Below, piece after piece: positions 9,080 to 18,256 of a stretch of DNA of 64,000 nucleotides. The translations under genes were made by a program, and so were the position numbers. Location: positions 27,701 through 91,700 of the forward strand of contig CAWEAT010000024.1 in the NCBI GenBank assembly GCA_963806935.1, read 5' to 3'. Within the stretch, counting starts at the first letter, position 1; each line of letters begins with the position of its first letter. Source of the stretch: Roseiarcus sp963806935. Lineage in GTDB: Bacteria > Pseudomonadota > Alphaproteobacteria > Rhizobiales > Beijerinckiaceae. Under the pieces are notes generated by a model. It did not search any database. It worked only from the letters and a program-made list of their open reading frames with translations, and had not been told where the DNA came from.

Positions 9080-9689
9080 ACGTCATGTCGACATTGTCGA
9101 CGACGAGGCGAGCGTCCGCGAGTTGCTGGCTTTGCTCTTGTCCACCGCCCAGATCGAGTCGCGTACATTCGCGTCGGCGGAAGACTATCTTCAATCTCCG
9201 CCCGACGAGCCGGCCTGCGTGATCCTGGACAATCAGCTTCCGGGCCTCAGCGGCATCGGACTGCTCAAGCGAATCGCGGCTGCGGAGGGCGACACCGCGG
9301 TCATCCTGATCACCGGACATGCCGACGTTCCGACCGCGGTCTCGGCGATGAAATGCGGCGCATTCGATTTCGTTCAGAAGCCGCTCGACCCCGAAGCCCT
9401 GCTGATCACGGTCGAGGACGCGCTGGCGAGGACCGAGCAGGCCCGCGATCGCCAGTCCCAGGCCGAGGAGTTCAGGAGCCGAAGCGCGCTCCTCACCCAG
9501 CGCGAGCAGGAAGTCTTCGCGTTGCTGGCGGAAGGCTTGCCGACCAAACTGATCGCGCGCCAGCTGGGGATCACCCCCCGCACGACCGAGCACCATCGGG
9601 CCGCCGTGATGCACAAGTTGCGGGCCCGCAGCATTTCTCATCTCGTGCGGATGGCGCTCAGCTTCGGTCCGCCCGGCGGCGAGACGTAG
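9069..9689 (+). CDS. FixJ/NarL-type response regulator
   Basis: Cytoplasmic transcription factor of 206 residues and partner of the overlapping kinase gene. The receiver domain (1-125) has the acidic pair DD near residues 11-12, phosphoacceptor Asp54 in VILDNQLPG, the T in LITGHADV and Lys in FVQKPLD. A LuxR-type helix-turn-helix follows (about 140-200: LTQREQEVFALLAEG, KLIARQLGITPRTTEHH). GHADV, VSAMKCGAFDF and KP are typical of the FixJ branch. ATG 9069 is chosen because the receiver fold starts within a few residues of it. Targets are unknown. Confidence 0.9.
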   Translation: MAIRRHVDIVDDEASVRELLALLLSTAQIESRTFASAEDYLQSPPDEPACVILDNQLPGLSGIGLLKRIAAAEGDTAVILITGHADVPTAVSAMKCGAFDFVQKPLDPEALLITVEDALARTEQARDRQSQAEEFRSRSALLTQREQEVFALLAEGLPTKLIARQLGITPRTTEHHRAAVMHKLRARSISHLVRMALSFGPPGGET

Positions 9690-9825
9690 GTAATCTCCGC
9701 CATATTCGTGGCCCCCGCCGGGCGATAAACATTTAAACTCTGGCAGATCAACTCCTCGAGCCGATGAACGCCGGGTCATCCGGGTTCGCCGCCGCCCGGT
9801 GTTGGGAGCGCGAAAACAACCCGCA

Positions 9826-10135
9826 GGCCGCCACTCGCGGCGGCGGATCAATGGACCAGGCGCAACGGTGACGTTAGCCTGGTGATCGGCCCGTCGCTAC
9901 TAAAGGGGGTGCGGGTCGATCCGGCGAAGGAGACAGTGAGAGTGGGCGGGCGCCGTACCGGCGACATCGGCCCAGCAACTTACTCCTTCGGATCAGCGGC
10001 GCCGGTTCGGCGTCGGCTCGCCCCTTCCGGGTCGCAGGGCCGTCGCTGCCGAACCGGCATGGCTATCCGACCCGGTGTTACGGGCTCGCCGCCGATCGTC
10101 TTATCGAAGCCGGCTTCGCGCCCGGGACTGAAGAC
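9826..10135 (+). pseudogene. Decayed fragment of a FAD-linked oxidase gene
   Basis: Non-functional partial copy of the oxidase at 5237-6637. Nucleotides around 9826-9850 align with the intact gene's IRGGGHNGPG codons. The stretch KGVRVDPAKETVRVGG repeats KGVRVDPATKTVRVAA, and in a shifted frame RHGYPTRCYGLAADRLIEA matches the intact GHGYLSRQLGLAVDCLIEA. Several frame changes and substitutions separate these blocks and no start or 3' part remains. It covers roughly residues 75-180 of the parent. It lies directly before the cyclase gene and makes that frame look falsely extended upstream. Confidence 0.75.
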
Positions 10136-10172
10136 CCGAGCAGCAGTTCCGGGGCCGGACAAGGGAGCCCTC

Positions 10173-10991
10173 TTGCCGATCTTCATTGACCGCCATGACC
10201 TGCGCGGCGCGACGGCAGAGCAAGTCGCCGAGGCCCACCGCCGGGATGTCGACATCCAGGACCGGCACGGGGTCAAATACATGGCCTACTGGTTCGATGA
10301 GGAGCGCGGCTCCGCCTTTTGTCTGGTCCACGCGCCCGACGCCGCCACCGCCGAGCGGGTCCATCGTGAAGCCCATGGCGAGATCGCCAATGCGATCCTG
10401 CCGGTCGATCTCGCCACCGTCGAGGCGTTCCTCGGCCGAGTCGGCGATCCGCGCGCGGCGCCGGGAGCCGCCGCGCCTGCGGTCGATCCGGGGTTGCGCG
10501 CCGTCATGTTCACCGACATCGTCGGTTCGACCGAGATGACGGCGCGGCTTGGCGACAGCGCGGCGCTCGAACTGGTTCGGGCGCACGACGCGCTGGTCCG
10601 GCGCGGGCTCGACGCGCATGGCGGGCGCGAGGTCAAGCATACCGGCGACGGCATCATGGCCTCGTTCGTGAACGTGGCGAGCGCCGTACGCTGCGCGGCC
10701 GATATCCAGCGGCGCTTTGCCGCCTATAACGCCGAAGCGTCCGAGAGCCTGGGCGTCCGGATCGGCATCGACGCCGGGGAACCGGTTGAGGAGCATGACG
10801 ACCTGTTCGGCTCGACGGTGCAGCTCGCAAGCCGGCTGTGCAGCGAGGCGGAGGCGGGCGACATCATCGTATCCGGCTTCGTCCGGGAATTGTGCAAGGA
10901 AGACGCCGCGCGCTTCGTTGCGCTCGGCGAGCGTCGGCTGAAAGGCTTTTCCGAGATGGTTCCGGTGTTCCAGTTCGAATGGCGGACATGA
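10173..10991 (+). CDS. DUF4242 protein fused to class III nucleotide cyclase
   Basis: Probable cAMP-forming (possibly cGMP) signalling enzyme of 272 residues. Residues 1-85 match the DUF4242 ferredoxin-like family (MPIFIDRHDLRGATAEQVAEA, VKYMAYWFDEE, AFCLV), whose members include nickel-binding proteins. Residues about 105-272 are a class III cyclase homology domain with the first metal Asp in VMFTDIVGSTEM and the second in KHTGDGIMASF. The frame is open far upstream, but that part is the oxidase relic. A TTG start at 10173, preceded by AAGGGAG, fits the DUF4242 N-terminus exactly. First of four cyclase genes in 8 kb. Whether the enzyme is soluble and metal-responsive is not known. Confidence 0.8.
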   Translation: MPIFIDRHDLRGATAEQVAEAHRRDVDIQDRHGVKYMAYWFDEERGSAFCLVHAPDAATAERVHREAHGEIANAILPVDLATVEAFLGRVGDPRAAPGAAAPAVDPGLRAVMFTDIVGSTEMTARLGDSAALELVRAHDALVRRGLDAHGGREVKHTGDGIMASFVNVASAVRCAADIQRRFAAYNAEASESLGVRIGIDAGEPVEEHDDLFGSTVQLASRLCSEAEAGDIIVSGFVRELCKEDAARFVALGERRLKGFSEMVPVFQFEWRT

Positions 10992-11060
10992 AGGAAGAGT
11001 GACAGTCATTTGTAGCCGTGATCGCTTTCGCGGTATAAGCCGAGGCGAGAGCGAGCGAGC

Positions 11061-12246
11061 ATGCTATCGCAAAATCAGTTGGTTTGGGTCGGAGGATCGG
11101 CGGCGTCAGCTGTTGCGGTCGTAGGCGCGGTGGCCGGCGCGCTCTACTGGACCCATCCCGGATTCCTGTGGCCGAGCCCTCCCGCGCCGCAGGTCCTGGC
11201 CAGCGCGCCCGAACCGAAGCCGCCCAGCGTTCCTCCGGCGGCGCCCGCCGTCGCGCCCGCGCCGCCCGCCGCCGGGGCATCCGCGCCAGGCGGCGAGACT
11301 ACGAGCGAGGCGGCGGTCTCGCCGCTCAAGCCGGCCTTCGATGCGGTCAATGTCGACCCCACGGGCGAAGCGGTCATCGCCGGCCGCGCCGCGCCGAACG
11401 CCAAGGTCGAATTGCGCGACGACGGCAAGACGGTCGCCGAGGCGACGGCCGACGCCTCGGGCGAGTTCGTCATCATTCCGCCGGCGTTGGCGCCTGGCGA
11501 TCATAGCCTTTCGTTGGCCGCGGGCGCGGGCGCCGCAGCGTCGGAAACGTCCAAAGCGGTCGCCATCTCGGTTCCGCAGCCGGAAGCGAAAGCAGCGAGC
11601 GCCGCGACCAACCCGCCCGCCCCCGCCGCCGCTGCGCCCGCGCCTTCCCCGCCGCCCGCGCTGGCTTTGCGGACCTTGGCGACGCCGGCGCCGGCAGTCT
11701 CCCGCGTCGCCATCCGGTCGGTCGAGGCCGACGCCGCCGGCGGCCTGATCGCCAGGGGCTCGGCCGCGCCGAACGCGACCGTGCGGTTTTATCTCAATGG
11801 CTCAAGCGTCGCCGACGCCAAGACGCAATCGGACGGCCGCTGGTCGCTGACGATCAAGAACGGCATGACCCCCGGCGGCTATATGATGCGCGCCGACGAG
11901 ATCAACCCCGGCGACGCGTCCGTGGTTGCGAGCGCCGATACGCCATTCGACTATCCCGCCCCGCCGGGTTCCGCCGGAGCGCCCGCCGGCGGGCGCTTCG
12001 CCGGCCGCCGCCCCCGCCAACACGGGGCGCCCAAAGGCGCCGCTGTCTGCCGACGCTGTCGTCGACAGCGTCCAAACCGCGCTGGTCCGGCCCGGACACA
12101 CGCTATGGGCGCTCAGCCAGAATTATTACGGCGACCCGACGCGCTATCCGGTGATCTATGAGGCCAATAAGTGGGAGATCCACAACCCGAACTTGATCTA
12201 TCCGGGCGAGGTCTTCGTCATGCCGACATTCGGACCGAGGCCCTGA
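11061..12246 (+). pseudogene. LysM cell-wall protein with Ig-like repeats, frameshifted
   Basis: Envelope protein with an N-terminal membrane helix (about 9-31), a long Ala/Pro-rich linker, two Ig-like repeats (GEAVIAGRAAPNAKVELRDD and GGLIARGSAAPNATVRFYLN), another Ala/Pro linker and a C-terminal LysM domain that would bind peptidoglycan (VRPGHTLWALSQNYYGDP and YPGEVFVMP). The first frame runs from ATG 11061 but loses similarity at about 11990, where the sense moves to the next frame in a GGCGGG stretch and then continues to the stop at 12246. Repairing one base gives about 395 residues, a normal length for this family in Hyphomicrobiales. Unrepaired, the LysM domain is lost. Confidence 0.8.
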
Positions 12247-12302
12247 CGGGCGCGGATGGATCCGGGCGTCGCTCGCCGGGCGACAGGGACGAAGGCCTCC
12301 TC

Positions 12303-13595
12303 ATGCCATCCGACGACACCCCCGAAGCAATCTCCAGGCTTCGGGTCAGCACGTTCGACGATGCGCTCGGCCATCGCATCATCGGAACCCACATGTGGGC
12401 GGTGCGCGAAGGACTGCGCGGCGCCGACGCCTACCATTTGTTCGACGGATACTGCCAGCGTCTGGTTGTCGATGGTTTTCCGCTGTGGCGCGCGCACGCA
12501 GCGATGGAGACGCTCCATCCGCAATGGAACGGGTACGGCTATACCTGGCGGCGTGATCTCAACGCCATCGAGCCCGAGAACTACGCCCACGGCAGTTTCG
12601 ATGGAGACGACTGGCGCAGCAGCCCGCTCAACCATTTGATCATGATGGCCGAGGACGGCGAGCCGAATCCCTCGATGCGCCGGCGGCTGGAGAGAGGGCC
12701 GGAAGAGCGCGATTTCCGGGTGCTCGAAGAGTTCTTCGGCCAGGGCGGAACCGACTATGTCGCCTATCTCTTCGTCTATGGCGAGGCCGCCCGCCGCGAC
12801 CGCTCGCAGGGAACCGGCATCGTTTATTCGTTCACGACCGACCGGAAGGGAGGCTACAGCGACGACGACATAACGCTGCTGCAGGCGACGCTCCCGGGGC
12901 TGACGCTCGCAATGAAAGCGCATGCCGCGCATGTCATCGCCTCCGGCCTGCTCGCGACCTATCTTGGCGAGGATGCGGGCCGGCGCGTGCACGCCGGCTC
13001 GATCATGCGCGGTTCGGTCGACGTCCTGCGCGCCGTGATCTGGTACGCCGACATCCGCGGTTTCACCCCGATCAGCGATTCCGCGCCGGGACCGGTCGTC
13101 GTCGAGCTGCTCAACGAAGTGTTCGAGGCCCTGACCGCCTCGCTGCGCGCGCACGGCGGCCAGGTGCTCAAATTCATCGGCGATGCGATGCTCGCCGAGT
13201 TCTCTTTCGAGGAGCGCAACCGTGGGGAGACCTGCCGGCACGCGCTCGACGCGGCGACCGAGGCGATGCGCAATCTCGATGAGATGAACAAGGCGCGTGC
13301 GGCCGCCGGCCTTCCGGTCGCGTCCGTCGATCTCGCGCTCCATCTCGGCGAGGTGCTGTACGGCAATGTCGGGGCGACCGACCGCCTCGACTTCACCGTC
13401 ATCGGGCCGGCCGTCAACGAGGTCGCCCGCATCGAGGCTTTGTGCGAGCCGCTCGGGCGCGCGGTTCTCGTCTCGGCCGAATTCGCGGCCGGGATCGCGG
13501 ACGCCGAGAGCCGCCTCGTTTCGCTCGGCCGCCATACGTTGCGCGGCGTGAGGGAGCCGAAGGAGATCTTCGCGCTGGAGCTCCGCGATTTTTGA
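12303..13595 (+). CDS. Class III adenylate/guanylate cyclase with N-terminal sensory region
   Basis: The 430-residue protein has about 220 N-terminal residues with no family I can name (it begins MPSDDTPEAISRLRVSTFDD), followed by a cyclase homology domain from about residue 235: first metal Asp in VIWYADIRGFTPISD, second in LKFIGDAMLAEF, then LHLGEVLYGNVGATDRLDFT and a GPAVNEVARIE block. The ADIRGFT form resembles cyclases that sit behind regulatory domains. A longer in-frame start at 12171 overlaps the LysM gene, so ATG 12303 is preferred. A 51-base copy of its 3' end is found at 14652. Product nucleotide and input signal are unknown. Confidence 0.85.
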   Translation: MPSDDTPEAISRLRVSTFDDALGHRIIGTHMWAVREGLRGADAYHLFDGYCQRLVVDGFPLWRAHAAMETLHPQWNGYGYTWRRDLNAIEPENYAHGSFDGDDWRSSPLNHLIMMAEDGEPNPSMRRRLERGPEERDFRVLEEFFGQGGTDYVAYLFVYGEAARRDRSQGTGIVYSFTTDRKGGYSDDDITLLQATLPGLTLAMKAHAAHVIASGLLATYLGEDAGRRVHAGSIMRGSVDVLRAVIWYADIRGFTPISDSAPGPVVVELLNEVFEALTASLRAHGGQVLKFIGDAMLAEFSFEERNRGETCRHALDAATEAMRNLDEMNKARAAAGLPVASVDLALHLGEVLYGNVGATDRLDFTVIGPAVNEVARIEALCEPLGRAVLVSAEFAAGIADAESRLVSLGRHTLRGVREPKEIFALELRDF

Positions 13596-13820
13596 CGCGA
13601 CGGCTGAACGAGTGGGTTCCGCGCCAACAATCGAGGCGCCCGTTCAACCGACTTCAGTTTGTTTGCCGCCCATATCCACGCGCCTTTGGAACGGGGCGGA
13701 GGATTTATGGCTCGCCCTCCGTGAGATAAGCAGAAGGTTTTCGTGCGCCCATTTCGGCATTGAGAAGCAGCGCTTATCATGGAAGGCAACGATGGGTTTA
13801 ACTCACGAGGACTTTCCCTG

Positions 13821-14585
13821 ATGAACATCTCCGGCAACACCATCCTGATCACCGGCGGCGGCTCCGGCATAGGCCGTGCGCTCGCTGAAGCCTTCCACGC
13901 TAAGGGCAACCAAGTCATCGTTGCAGGGCGCAGACGCGGCGCGCTGGACGAGACGACCGCCGCCAACCCCGGCATGCGCTCAGCGGTGCTTGACATCGAG
14001 GACCGCGACGCCATTCCGGCCTTTGCGGCCAGGATCGCCGGCGAGTTCCCAACCCTGAACGTCCTTGTCAACAACGCCGGGATCATGCGGCGCGAAACCC
14101 TTACGGCAGACCCTGTCGACCTCGCGACGGCCGAGGCGACCGTGGCGACGAACCTGCTCGGTCCAATTCGTCTGACGGCGGCCTTCCTGCCCCATTTGCA
14201 GCGCCAGCCGAGGGCGACCGTGTTGATGGTCTCCTCCGGCCTCGCCTTCGTTCCGATTGCGATAACGCCAACTTATTGCGCGACCAAAGCCGCGATCCAT
14301 TCCTACTCGCAGTCGCTGCGATGGCAGCTCCGCGACAGCAACGTCGAGGTGCTCGAACTTGCGCCGCCCTATGTTCAGACCGAACTTATGGGCCCGGATC
14401 AGAAGGCCGACCCTCGAGCGCAGCCGCTCGACCACTTCATCGCCGAAACGATGAGCATTCTTGAAACCCGACCGGATGCCGGCGAGATTCTGGTTGAGCG
14501 GGTGAAGCCGCAGCGACTTGCCGAAAGCAGCGGGAACTATGATGAACTGTACAAGGCGAGGAACGAGATGTGGAAGGAGAGTTAG
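13821..14585 (+). CDS. Short-chain dehydrogenase/reductase, DltE-like
   Basis: NAD(P)-dependent oxidoreductase of 254 residues. Classical SDR features are the cofactor motif TGGGSGIGRALAEAF (about 11-25), NNAGIM (about 83-88), the catalytic Ser in VLMVSSGLAF, and YCATKAAIHSYSQ with the Tyr and Lys of the YxxxK motif. LELAPPYVQTELMG follows, as in the DltE/YbbO-like cluster (COG3967). Similarity starts at ATG 13821, which has GAGG about 11 bases upstream. The substrate cannot be inferred. It lies between cyclase genes, and a recombination scar follows its stop, so its place here may be secondary. Confidence 0.88.
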   Translation: MNISGNTILITGGGSGIGRALAEAFHAKGNQVIVAGRRRGALDETTAANPGMRSAVLDIEDRDAIPAFAARIAGEFPTLNVLVNNAGIMRRETLTADPVDLATAEATVATNLLGPIRLTAAFLPHLQRQPRATVLMVSSGLAFVPIAITPTYCATKAAIHSYSQSLRWQLRDSNVEVLELAPPYVQTELMGPDQKADPRAQPLDHFIAETMSILETRPDAGEILVERVKPQRLAESSGNYDELYKARNEMWKES

Positions 14586-14602
14586 TCGCCTGTTCGGGCC
14601 GC

Positions 14603-14648
14603 GCATATTGCAGGCGGCCATTGTCCCGGAGCGCGTTCAGCCCGCGCT
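14603..14648. repeat. Fragment resembling the 3' end of aapJ
   Basis: About 43 bases match the 3' end of the amino-acid-binding-protein gene (18273-18318, same orientation on the plus strand) with about six mismatches, including the shared run GAGCGCGTTCAGCCCGCG. It directly adjoins a copied cyclase tail. Confidence 0.7.
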
Positions 14649-14651
14649 GAT

Positions 14652-14720
14652 CTCGGCCGCCATACGTTGCGCGGCGTGAGGGAGCCGAAGGAGATCTTCG
14701 CGTTGGAGCTCGGGGCTTGA
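14652..14720. repeat. Copied 3' tail of the cyclase gene at 12303-13595
   Basis: Bases 14652-14702 are identical to 13524-13574 (51 bases, beginning CTCGGCCGCCATACGTTGCG), then diverge but still end in a stop codon like the parent gene. It contains no start and is too short to function. It is evidence of a duplication or deletion breakpoint. Confidence 0.8.
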
Positions 14721-14737
14721 TCGCTCGGCGGCGATTT

Positions 14738-16501
14738 TCACTCCTCCGGCACGCCCGCGAGCTTCAGACCCTCAAGAATGCGCTGGCGCTGGGCAAGGTA
14801 TCTGGGATTGTCGCTCAGGGCGCCTTCCCGGTAGCGTTTGACGGTGAAACCGGGCGCGAGCGCCAGCCCGGCCCGGCTTTCGACGCGGGAGGCCTCGACC
14901 TGACCCGAGAGCGCCAGCGCGGCCGCGCAGTGGAAGCGGGCGATCGGATAGTTTCGATTGGCTTCAATCGACCTCCGGTACCAAACGACGGCTTCCTTGT
15001 CGTCGCCGAGCACAAGTTTGGCGTCGCCGACGAATGAGCACCAGACATAGGCGCCGGTGTCGCGCGGACTGAGCCGCATCGCTTCGAGCACATCCGCCTC
15101 CGTCTCCTCGGCGCGGCCGAGGACGATCTTGGCGAAGCCGATTTGCGCATGGGCGAAAGCGAGATTGGGATCGAGCGCGAGCGCCTGCTTCAGTTCGTCG
15201 ATGCCCTGTTCTGCGCGATCGCTGAAGGTGAGGATGGTCCCCATGCAATAATGAGCGAGCGCCGTTCTGGGCGACATGAAGAGAGCGCGCAACGCAAGCT
15301 TTTCAGCACGGGCGATGCGCTCGAGCCGATCGTCGAACGAGTGCATCTGAGTGACGATCGCATCGACAAGGACGATTCCGAGAAGGGCGCGAACGTTGTC
15401 GGGGTCAAGGTCAAGCGCGCTGACGAAGCATTCTCGAGCCTTGGTCAAGGATTCGGGATTGACGCCCTTGTTGATCCAGTCAACGCCGCGAAACCAGAAG
15501 TCGAGCGAATCCGGATTGGGGGTCCGCTCGGCGCGGCGGGCCTCCACGCTCGCGATCTCGGTGCTGAGCTGGTTGGCGAGCCGGGAGACGATCTCATCCT
15601 GCATGTCGAACAGGTTGGCGACAGGCTTGTCGAATCGCTCGGCCCAGAGATGGGCGCCCGTCTCCGCGTCGATCAGCTGCACGTTGACCCGCATCCGGTC
15701 GCCGCTGCGCTGCACGCTGCCTTCGAGAACATAGCGGACGTTGAGCTCGCGCCCGACCTGCCTCGCGTTGACGGGCTTGCCCTTGTAGGTGAAGGCGGTA
15801 TTTCGCGCGATCACGAAAACACCCGAGATGCGCGAGAGATCCGTGGTCAGGCTTTCCGTCACCCCGTCGACGAAATAGTCCTCCTCGGCGCCGCCGCCGA
15901 TGTTCTCAAACGGCAGGACGACGAGCGAGAGCCGAGGGGGTTGGGAGTTGACCGTGGGAGCCGACGATGTTTGCGCGCCGGCTCGCCGGGCAGTCAACGC
16001 GACAACTCGAACCGGCCGCGCGATGTTCTTCAACGGCTGTTCGCCCAGGTCGACGAAATCCGCCTCGATCTTGCCGAGCACCTGATCGTAGGCCGATCCG
16101 GAAATCGCGACGCCGCCGGGATCGGCGACGCCTTCCAGCCGGGCGGCGATATTGACGCCGTCTCCGAGGATGTCGTCGCCATCCACCATGACGTCCCCGA
16201 GGTTGACGCCGATACGGTAAACGAGACGCCTGTCTTCCCGGACGCCCTCATTGCGCTCGGCCATCATGCGCTGGATTTCGAGCGCGCATCCGACAGCGGA
16301 AACCACGGAGGGGAACTCGACGAAAACTCCGTCGCCCATCGTCTTGAACAGCCGCCCGCCGTGTTCGGCGATGATCGGGGCAGCCGCCTCGCGCCGCTCG
16401 CGCACGGCCTGCGCCGTCCCCTCCTCGTCCTCGCCCATCATGCGCGAGTAGCCGACGACATCGGCCGCCAAGATCGCGACCAGCTTGCGGGAGGCGCTCA
16501 T
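14738..16501 (-). CDS. Class III cyclase with TolB-like and TPR regions (copy A)
   Basis: Signalling protein of 587 residues. About 1-175 is a class III cyclase domain (LAADVVGYSRMM with metal Asp, FKTMGDGVFVEF with second Asp, IGVNLGDVMVDGDDILGDGV, AARLEGVADPGGVAISG). About 190-325 is a TolB-like region (VLPFENIGGGAEEDYFVDGV, RYVLEGSVQRSGDRMRVNVQ, AHLWAERFD). From about 345 to the end there are tetratricopeptide repeats for protein contacts. This architecture is frequent in Hyphomicrobiales. It is the second gene of an overlapping tandem pair: its ATG overlaps the stop of copy B by 4 bases. The N-terminal 60 residues are almost identical to copy B while the rest diverges. Confidence 0.88.
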   Translation of the reverse strand: MSASRKLVAILAADVVGYSRMMGEDEEGTAQAVRERREAAAPIIAEHGGRLFKTMGDGVFVEFPSVVSAVGCALEIQRMMAERNEGVREDRRLVYRIGVNLGDVMVDGDDILGDGVNIAARLEGVADPGGVAISGSAYDQVLGKIEADFVDLGEQPLKNIARPVRVVALTARRAGAQTSSAPTVNSQPPRLSLVVLPFENIGGGAEEDYFVDGVTESLTTDLSRISGVFVIARNTAFTYKGKPVNARQVGRELNVRYVLEGSVQRSGDRMRVNVQLIDAETGAHLWAERFDKPVANLFDMQDEIVSRLANQLSTEIASVEARRAERTPNPDSLDFWFRGVDWINKGVNPESLTKARECFVSALDLDPDNVRALLGIVLVDAIVTQMHSFDDRLERIARAEKLALRALFMSPRTALAHYCMGTILTFSDRAEQGIDELKQALALDPNLAFAHAQIGFAKIVLGRAEETEADVLEAMRLSPRDTGAYVWCSFVGDAKLVLGDDKEAVVWYRRSIEANRNYPIARFHCAAALALSGQVEASRVESRAGLALAPGFTVKRYREGALSDNPRYLAQRQRILEGLKLAGVPEE

Positions 16502-18246
16502 GGCTCTGGCAGCCCGGCCTTGCGCAGGCCGTCCGCCAGGCGCTCGAAATCCTCGGGGTTCTTGTAGGGCAGAACCTTACGCCGCTGCTCGAGTGAATAG
16601 GATGGGTTCACCCGGAGCGCCTCTCGCCACGCCTCACGCGCCTCATCGAAGCGGCCCATCTGGGCGCGGCTCGCCGCGAGAAAGACGCGCGAGGTGTCCG
16701 TCCTGGGATTGACGGCGATCCGCCGCTTCGCCCATTCCGCCGCCTCGTCGTACCGGCCAAGCACGTAGTGCGCCTGCGCCTGGAACTGCAGAATCTGGTC
16801 GAACAGCGGATCGACGGCAAGAGAGCGATCGAACACCGGCAGCGCCTCCTTCGAACGGCCCGCGTAGTGCAGGATCACGCCGAGCGACAGTCGAGCATCG
16901 GAATGATTCGGGTCCAGGGCGATCGCGCGCTCGGCATGCCGCAACGCCTCATCGTGCCTGCGAAGCCACAGCGTCACCACCGCCATGGCGAAATGGGCGT
17001 CGGGGTTCGTGTCGTCCAGCGCCACGGCGCGGGTGGCGCTGGCGATCGAACTCTGTCGCGAAGCCTCGGGCGACGGGCTCCAATCGTTGATCACCTCATT
17101 GAGGCGAACGATGGCGAGAACCGCATGCGCCGGGACGAAGCCCGGGTCGAGCCCAATCGCCCGCTCGAGCCACTCGAGGGCTTGCGCATTGGCCTGCCGA
17201 TCCCCCTTCCGCCACAGCTCGCGGCCCTTGAGATAGCAGTCATAGGCTTCCTGATTGTCGGCGCGCGCGGTCGCCATGCGCCGAAGCTCGCCCGAGGTGA
17301 GATTGACCGAAAGCGCCGAGACGATGTGCGCCGTCACGTCGTCCTGCACGTCGAAAATATCGGTCAGGTTGCGATCGAAGCGTTCCGCCCACACGTGGCC
17401 GCCGGTCGTTGCGTCGATAAGCTGGGCGGTGATCCGGATGCGCGAGCCCGACTTCCGCACGCTCCCCTCGAGCAGGTGGCGGACGCCGAGAGTCTTGCCG
17501 ACTTCGCGCAAATCGACGTTCTTGCCCTTGAAGGTGAACGACGAATTGCGCGCGATGACCATGAGCTGCGAAAGCTTCGACAGCGCGGTGATGATGTCCT
17601 CGGAAATGCCGTCGGCGAAATATTCCTGCTCCGGGTCGCCGCTCATGTTGGCGAACGGGAGGACAGCGATCGACGCGGCCGGACTCGTCGCCGGCAACGG
17701 GGCCAAGGCCGAGCGCCCGACATTGGACGGCCCGACCCGCGCGGCGAAGACTCGCAGTGGCCGCGCGATATTCTTGAGCGTCTTTTCCCCCAGATCAACG
17801 AACTCGACTTCGACGCGCCCGCGCACATGGTCGTACGCCGAACCCGAGATGCAGACGCCGCCAGGTTCGGCGACGCCCTCGAGCCGCGCCGCGATATTGA
17901 CGCCGTCGCCGAGCACGTCGTCCCCGTCGACTAGTACGTCGCCGAGATGAACGCCGATCCGGTACACGATGTCGTTGCTCCCCGCTGCCTCCGCGTTGCG
18001 CTCGGCCATCTGCTTTTGCATCGCGAGCGCGCATTCGACGGCGGCGACGACCGAGGGGAACTCGATCAGCATCCCGTCGCCCATCGTCTTGAACAGCCGC
18101 CCGCCGTGCGCCGCGATGATCGGGGCAGCCGCCTCGCGCCGCTCGCGCACGGCCTGAGCCGTCCCCTCCTCATCCTCGCCCATCATGCGCGAATAGCCGA
18201 CGACATCGGCCGCCAGGATCGCGGCGAGCTTGCGGGAGGCGCTCAT
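16498..18246 (-). CDS. Class III cyclase with TolB-like and TPR regions (copy B)
   Basis: Paralogue of the next gene, 582 residues with the same three-part layout: cyclase domain 1-175 (LAADVVGYSRMM, FKTMGDGMLIEF, GDVLVDGDDVLGDGV), TolB-like region about 190-320 (VLPFANMSGDPEQEYFADGI, HLLEGSVRKSGSRIRIT, HVWAERFDRN) and TPR repeats with the canonical ALDPNHSDARLSLGVILHYA pattern. Both metal-binding aspartates are present. The FADGISEDIITALS form is the commoner version of the TolB-like block. It is first in a two-gene unit; aapJ lies upstream on the same strand with only 10 bases between. Heterodimer formation with copy A is possible but unproven. Confidence 0.88.
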   Translation of the reverse strand: MSASRKLAAILAADVVGYSRMMGEDEEGTAQAVRERREAAAPIIAAHGGRLFKTMGDGMLIEFPSVVAAVECALAMQKQMAERNAEAAGSNDIVYRIGVHLGDVLVDGDDVLGDGVNIAARLEGVAEPGGVCISGSAYDHVRGRVEVEFVDLGEKTLKNIARPLRVFAARVGPSNVGRSALAPLPATSPAASIAVLPFANMSGDPEQEYFADGISEDIITALSKLSQLMVIARNSSFTFKGKNVDLREVGKTLGVRHLLEGSVRKSGSRIRITAQLIDATTGGHVWAERFDRNLTDIFDVQDDVTAHIVSALSVNLTSGELRRMATARADNQEAYDCYLKGRELWRKGDRQANAQALEWLERAIGLDPGFVPAHAVLAIVRLNEVINDWSPSPEASRQSSIASATRAVALDDTNPDAHFAMAVVTLWLRRHDEALRHAERAIALDPNHSDARLSLGVILHYAGRSKEALPVFDRSLAVDPLFDQILQFQAQAHYVLGRYDEAAEWAKRRIAVNPRTDTSRVFLAASRAQMGRFDEAREAWREALRVNPSYSLEQRRKVLPYKNPEDFERLADGLRKAGLPEP

Positions 18247-18256
18247 CCCGCGGACG

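Noticed and set aside
9882..10172. N-terminal extension of the DUF4242-cyclase
   Set aside because: The extension is the translated oxidase relic; a TTG start with a good ribosome-binding site lies at 10173.
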